Source: a bacterium (GTDB lineage Bacteria > Actinomycetota > Acidimicrobiia > Spongiisociales > ZC4RG35). Taken from it: a stretch of DNA of 55,763 bases. A program made the position numbers and the translations under genes. Positions 52,798 through 55,763 of this stretch are shown in pieces (position 1 is the first letter of the stretch; every line of letters starts with the position of its first letter). The notes under the pieces are model-generated. The model was not told where the DNA came from and searched no databases. It saw only the letters and a list, made by a program, of their open reading frames with translations. The stretch is from assembly GCA_028823995.1 (NCBI GenBank), contig JAPPFD010000004.1, positions 1 through 55,763 of the forward strand. The letters run 5' to 3'.

Positions 52798-55179
52798 TCA
52801 GTCCAGTCTGAAAAGACTCAGACCCGAGCGGCGGGGATTGTAAATCGAAATGGTCAGCTTGGTTAGGTCCGGAGTGGTTTCTTTGGCGATCTGATCCAGC
52901 CTTTCCTCGAACGCCTCGATGCCGACCTCCTCGTTTCCTACAAAGAACCGGTCGCTACTGTCATCGTATCTCCAGAGAGTGAAGCAGGTGCGAAACTCGT
53001 TTCGGTCAGGATAGACGTCCATTGGCCGAAATACCGCTCCGGGGTGGGGTTTACAGGTGAGAGTACATCCACTGACAAGGTCTCCAGCCACATTAGCTTC
53101 CTCAACAACCCACACCACAACGTAATCATCCGCATACCGGAGTTCGGCATCTTCCAACTCATTCTGGGTGGTACCTGTCGTGTCAGAGTCGCTGTAAATG
53201 CTGGGTCTCAAAATCACGAGGAACCCAGCGTCGTTTCGATTACCGGTCTCTATTTCCGCAGTTGCGCTCCTCGTGAATCGCCCCCGGCTGAATGCCATGT
53301 CGTCAGAGTTATCAAGGGTACGGGTATTACCGTCAATCTCCAGTACCTGGCCCGTCCCGTCGGTAAACGTTGCAACACTGTACAACTCGTAAGCCAGTTG
53401 ACCCTTGAGGGTTGTTCCCGACCTCCCGGTCCGAGTCCCGGATGTGCTGGTAACAGTGTCGCCATATTGGTCGTATAAGCCATATTCAACCGGAACACTG
53501 ACATTGAAACCACTGGATCTCCGCACAAACAATTCGAACTGGGGCCGAGCGGTCACAAGCACAGGGTCCCCTTCACTCCAAGCGACTTCTACAGTAACCG
53601 AGTCACAATCCTGGCAATCGGGATTGAAAGTGACCGCGTCCAGCCGGTGATTCCGGCGAGGACCATCCAGTTCGAATACCACCTCGCCGTCCCTATCGGT
53701 GATTAGCGTCTCGTCGTACTCATCGTCGTCCGGTAGCAGGTCATAGTCCGGTGCAGGTTCGGGCTCAGTGCCCGTGGTCACCCTGTCTGCGTACAACAGG
53801 ATGTCGTCACTTTCGACTTGAACCTCTATCTCTATACCCTCTATCTCTAAGGGCATGTCCAGGTCATCCAGCAACTGGACTGTGAACTCGACCGAATCGA
53901 TGTCCAGATCGACGATGTATTCACCGTCGGTCAGTTTGTAAGCGTTGGCAGGTATGTCCCTGTCGTCCCACGTCACCCGGATGCTGCGAGGACCCTTCGT
54001 CGAATGCGTCAATGCCGTTGAGAACTCCACGGTGTCCTCGTCGAATTCATCGCCGTCACGGAGGCCGACCCAGGCGTAGAAGGTGTTGGTCGCCCCGGAG
54101 ACGGCATTTAAGCGGTCCCGGAAAATGTTGCCGTCCCGGTCGGTTTCATCATCGCGTTCTTCATCCCATGTGCAGTCGGCGCTATTCGGCAGGATCAAGT
54201 CCTCGTCACACCCGCCTCTCACCAAACCGCCGTCCTCGTCGCCGGTATAGAACCAATCCACCGGCTGGTCCTCAACAGGATTGAACTTCGAATCTCGATA
54301 CGAGATCATCATCGTTATGTCGAAGTTGTCCAAGCCGCTGGCCGGCGTCACCTGAACCGTGGTACCCGCCGGGCGAGCGTTGGAATGGTCCAGGATCCCG
54401 GCCATGAACTCGGCCATGGCCGACCGGGACATGTCCTCATCCGGGCCGTAGGTACTGGAAGTAGTGCCGCTTCCCACGCCCAACTCATACAGGTTCGTAA
54501 CCGCGTCGAACGTCTCGACCAATACATCCCTGAGATCGAGGTACGGGGAATCGATATCGAAGCGACCGCGGTTGGCATCAACGTCAGAGGGGATATACCC
54601 GTAGACATCCCTGCCGTCCACCACCGGGTCCATCCGGTTCATCAGTCGAGAGAGAAACAGCGCCATCTCGCCCCGGGTGACGTTCCGTGCGGGCGCATAG
54701 GTTGTGGTTGTGGCGCCGACTGTGATCCTCAACTGGTAGATCTGGCTGATGGCATCCCGGGACTCCTGGGACAGGTCCCCGATGTCGGTGAAGGGCGTCC
54801 TACCTGGAGGAGGGAGATCTATGTCCACCAGCTTGGCCAATCGGGTCAAAAAGAGCGCCATGTGCTCGCGGATCACCGGGGCGTCGGGTGAGTAGGTAAT
54901 GGGAACAGTTCCTGGGGGAGAAGTTCCCCTCGTAATGCCGTAGTAGGCGATGCAATCGATGTCATCAACGTTGGGGTGGCGGGAGGACACATCACTGAAG
55001 TCCGCGTCCGGGATTAAATCGGGGGGACAGGCGTCGAAACTCGCCAGGTAGTCGGGCATCGGATCCCTGGTCTGGGCGGTGGTGGTGGCGGGGGAGATCA
55101 CGAACACGCTGACCAAGAGAGACAGACCGACCAGCACCCCGATCGGCTTCCGGAATTGGCTGGTGAAGGGAGTTGTCAT
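52798..55179 (-). CDS. Secreted SLH-domain protein, paralogue 2
   Basis: A 793-residue paralogue of the gene at 49477, alike from end to end: signal peptide (VLVGLSLLVSVFVISPATTT), three SLH repeats (about residues 40-280), an Ig-like middle with Cys pairs (CDEDLILPNSADC and NPDCQDCDSV), and the same C-terminal module (FRTCFTLWRYD then IEAFEERLD). Its DNA looks less GC-rich than the rest of the window, perhaps from faster drift or transfer. The start ATG 55179 has AGG 9 nt upstream. The two paralogues flank the dipeptidase gene. Confidence 0.85.
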   Translation of the reverse strand: MTTPFTSQFRKPIGVLVGLSLLVSVFVISPATTTAQTRDPMPDYLASFDACPPDLIPDADFSDVSSRHPNVDDIDCIAYYGITRGTSPPGTVPITYSPDAPVIREHMALFLTRLAKLVDIDLPPPGRTPFTDIGDLSQESRDAISQIYQLRITVGATTTTYAPARNVTRGEMALFLSRLMNRMDPVVDGRDVYGYIPSDVDANRGRFDIDSPYLDLRDVLVETFDAVTNLYELGVGSGTTSSTYGPDEDMSRSAMAEFMAGILDHSNARPAGTTVQVTPASGLDNFDITMMISYRDSKFNPVEDQPVDWFYTGDEDGGLVRGGCDEDLILPNSADCTWDEERDDETDRDGNIFRDRLNAVSGATNTFYAWVGLRDGDEFDEDTVEFSTALTHSTKGPRSIRVTWDDRDIPANAYKLTDGEYIVDLDIDSVEFTVQLLDDLDMPLEIEGIEIEVQVESDDILLYADRVTTGTEPEPAPDYDLLPDDDEYDETLITDRDGEVVFELDGPRRNHRLDAVTFNPDCQDCDSVTVEVAWSEGDPVLVTARPQFELFVRRSSGFNVSVPVEYGLYDQYGDTVTSTSGTRTGRSGTTLKGQLAYELYSVATFTDGTGQVLEIDGNTRTLDNSDDMAFSRGRFTRSATAEIETGNRNDAGFLVILRPSIYSDSDTTGTTQNELEDAELRYADDYVVVWVVEEANVAGDLVSGCTLTCKPHPGAVFRPMDVYPDRNEFRTCFTLWRYDDSSDRFFVGNEEVGIEAFEERLDQIAKETTPDLTKLTISIYNPRRSGLSLFRLD

Positions 55180-55249
55180 TGTGAAATACCTGCGATGTGG
55201 TCGAGATGCCCGGCGCCCGCTTCCGAAGCCACGCTCCTATTTTACCAGG

Positions 55250-55282
55250 CGAGGGGGGAATCAGCCGCCTTTATCCCCCTCG
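55250..55282. terminator. GC-rich hairpin between divergent genes
   Basis: CGAGGGGG (55250-55257) and CCCCCTCG (55275-55282) form an 8-bp stem with a 17-nt loop. No T-run follows. As it lies between divergent genes it is more likely a regulatory dyad, or a leader hairpin of the lipoprotein gene. Confidence 0.35.
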
Positions 55283-55408
55283 TGGCCTTCCACCTGTCAG
55301 AACGCGGTGTTACCATGTTTGCGATGAGTCGCTTAAGGTCCCTGCGCCCTGAGCGGCTATTCTGAAACAGCAAGCCAAACGAAGGCAAGTCAAACAAAGG
55401 AAGGAAAG

Positions 55409-55763
55409 ATGAAAAAGACGCGTGTATGGATAGCCACGTTGTTGGTACTGGCTCTGGTCGCGGCCGCTTGCGGTGACGACGCTGAAGAGGCCGCACCGGC
55501 AACGACCCAGGCTCCAGCCACCACAGCCGCGGAAGAAGAGGCGGCACCGGCCACCACCGCGGCCATGGAAGAAGAAGAGCCGGAAGAAGAGATGACCACC
55601 ACCACCGAAGAGGTGACCACCACCACCGTCCTGACGGGCGAGGAGCTGATGGCGGGTAGTTGTGCTCCGCCTGTGGAAACCGCTCCCCCAAGAGGCGTGG
55701 CACCGGTCGACGGTTTGACGATCATCAAGGCCTACTCCGGCGACGTGCCCAACATCGACCCGA
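55409..55763 (+). CDS. Lipoprotein, N-terminal part (probable solute-binding protein)
   Basis: The gene runs off the window's right edge, so only about 118 residues are visible. They start with a lipoprotein signal (KKTRVWIATLLVLALVAAAC, lipobox ending at the Cys) and continue with a low-complexity Ala/Pro/Thr/Glu linker (ATTAAEEEAAPATT, EEEEPEEEMTTTT) of the kind that spaces surface lipoproteins from the membrane. The mature domain begins around DGLTIIKAYSGDVPN. Substrate-binding proteins of ABC transporters often look like this in Acidimicrobiia, but the fold is not visible here. AAGGAAGGAAAG just upstream is a strong ribosome-binding site. Confidence 0.75.
   Translation, partial: MKKTRVWIATLLVLALVAAACGDDAEEAAPATTQAPATTAAEEEAAPATTAAMEEEEPEEEMTTTTEEVTTTTVLTGEELMAGSCAPPVETAPPRGVAPVDGLTIIKAYSGDVPNIDP

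Overview
The window is 55.8 kb of high-GC DNA from a bacterium that looks like an actinobacterium, probably a member of the class Acidimicrobiia (inference). The pointers are: the actinobacterial gene order uvrC-rapZ-...-pgk-tpiA-...-secG, a RapZ P-loop of the actinobacterial GAGR type, a DUF222-HNH gene of the kind that is multicopy in actinobacteria, many GTG and TTG starts, and secreted proteins with S-layer homology (SLH) domains. No rRNA, tRNA, CRISPR array or intact insertion sequence was seen.

Layout. 0.3-7.8 kb: one giant secreted protein of about 20 cadherin-like repeats ending in a Gly-rich hinge and SLH repeats. 7.8-11.1 kb: a transglutaminase-like protein, a YibE/F membrane protein and an acetamidase/formamidase. 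11.2-16.4 kb: two small membrane proteins, a winged-helix regulator and a three-gene ABC-2 exporter, the last five genes forming one overlapping operon behind a clear promoter with an operator-like palindrome. 16.4-17.6 kb: two small repeat-containing proteins and a duplicated 62-bp intergenic element. 17.6-24.8 kb (minus strand): diacylglycerol kinase-like protein, secG, gpmA, tpiA, pgk, rapZ, uvrC. The yvcK-whiA-gap block usual between rapZ and pgk is absent. 25.0-30.0 kb: an SLH/Ig/DUF3472 secreted protein lying between uvrC and uvrA. 30.0-42.9 kb (minus): a run of three hyuB paralogues, one hyuA, two amidohydrolase paralogues with a hyuA relic between them, and a fused CsaB-type pyruvyltransferase/glycosyltransferase. 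42.9-45.6 kb (plus): an M20-like protein that has lost key residues and a DUF222-HNH endonuclease. 45.9-49.0 kb (minus): an SDR dehydrogenase and two nearly identical NicX/M29-like proteins, with a relic of a second SDR between the copies. 49.5-55.2 kb (minus): two paralogous SLH proteins flanking an M19 dipeptidase-like gene. 55.4 kb to the end (plus): the start of a lipoprotein.

Two themes link the genes. The first is the cell surface. Four SLH-domain proteins share the window with a CsaB homologue. CsaB enzymes add the pyruvate ketal to the wall polysaccharide that SLH domains bind, and here the enzyme is fused through a heptad-repeat coiled coil to a glycosyltransferase. The second is hydrolysis or oxidation of amides and N-heterocycles (acetamidase, hyuA/hyuB, amidohydrolases, NicX-like proteins). 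These loci have grown by tandem duplication, and twice one member of a duplicated pair has decayed to a short relic that can still be read.
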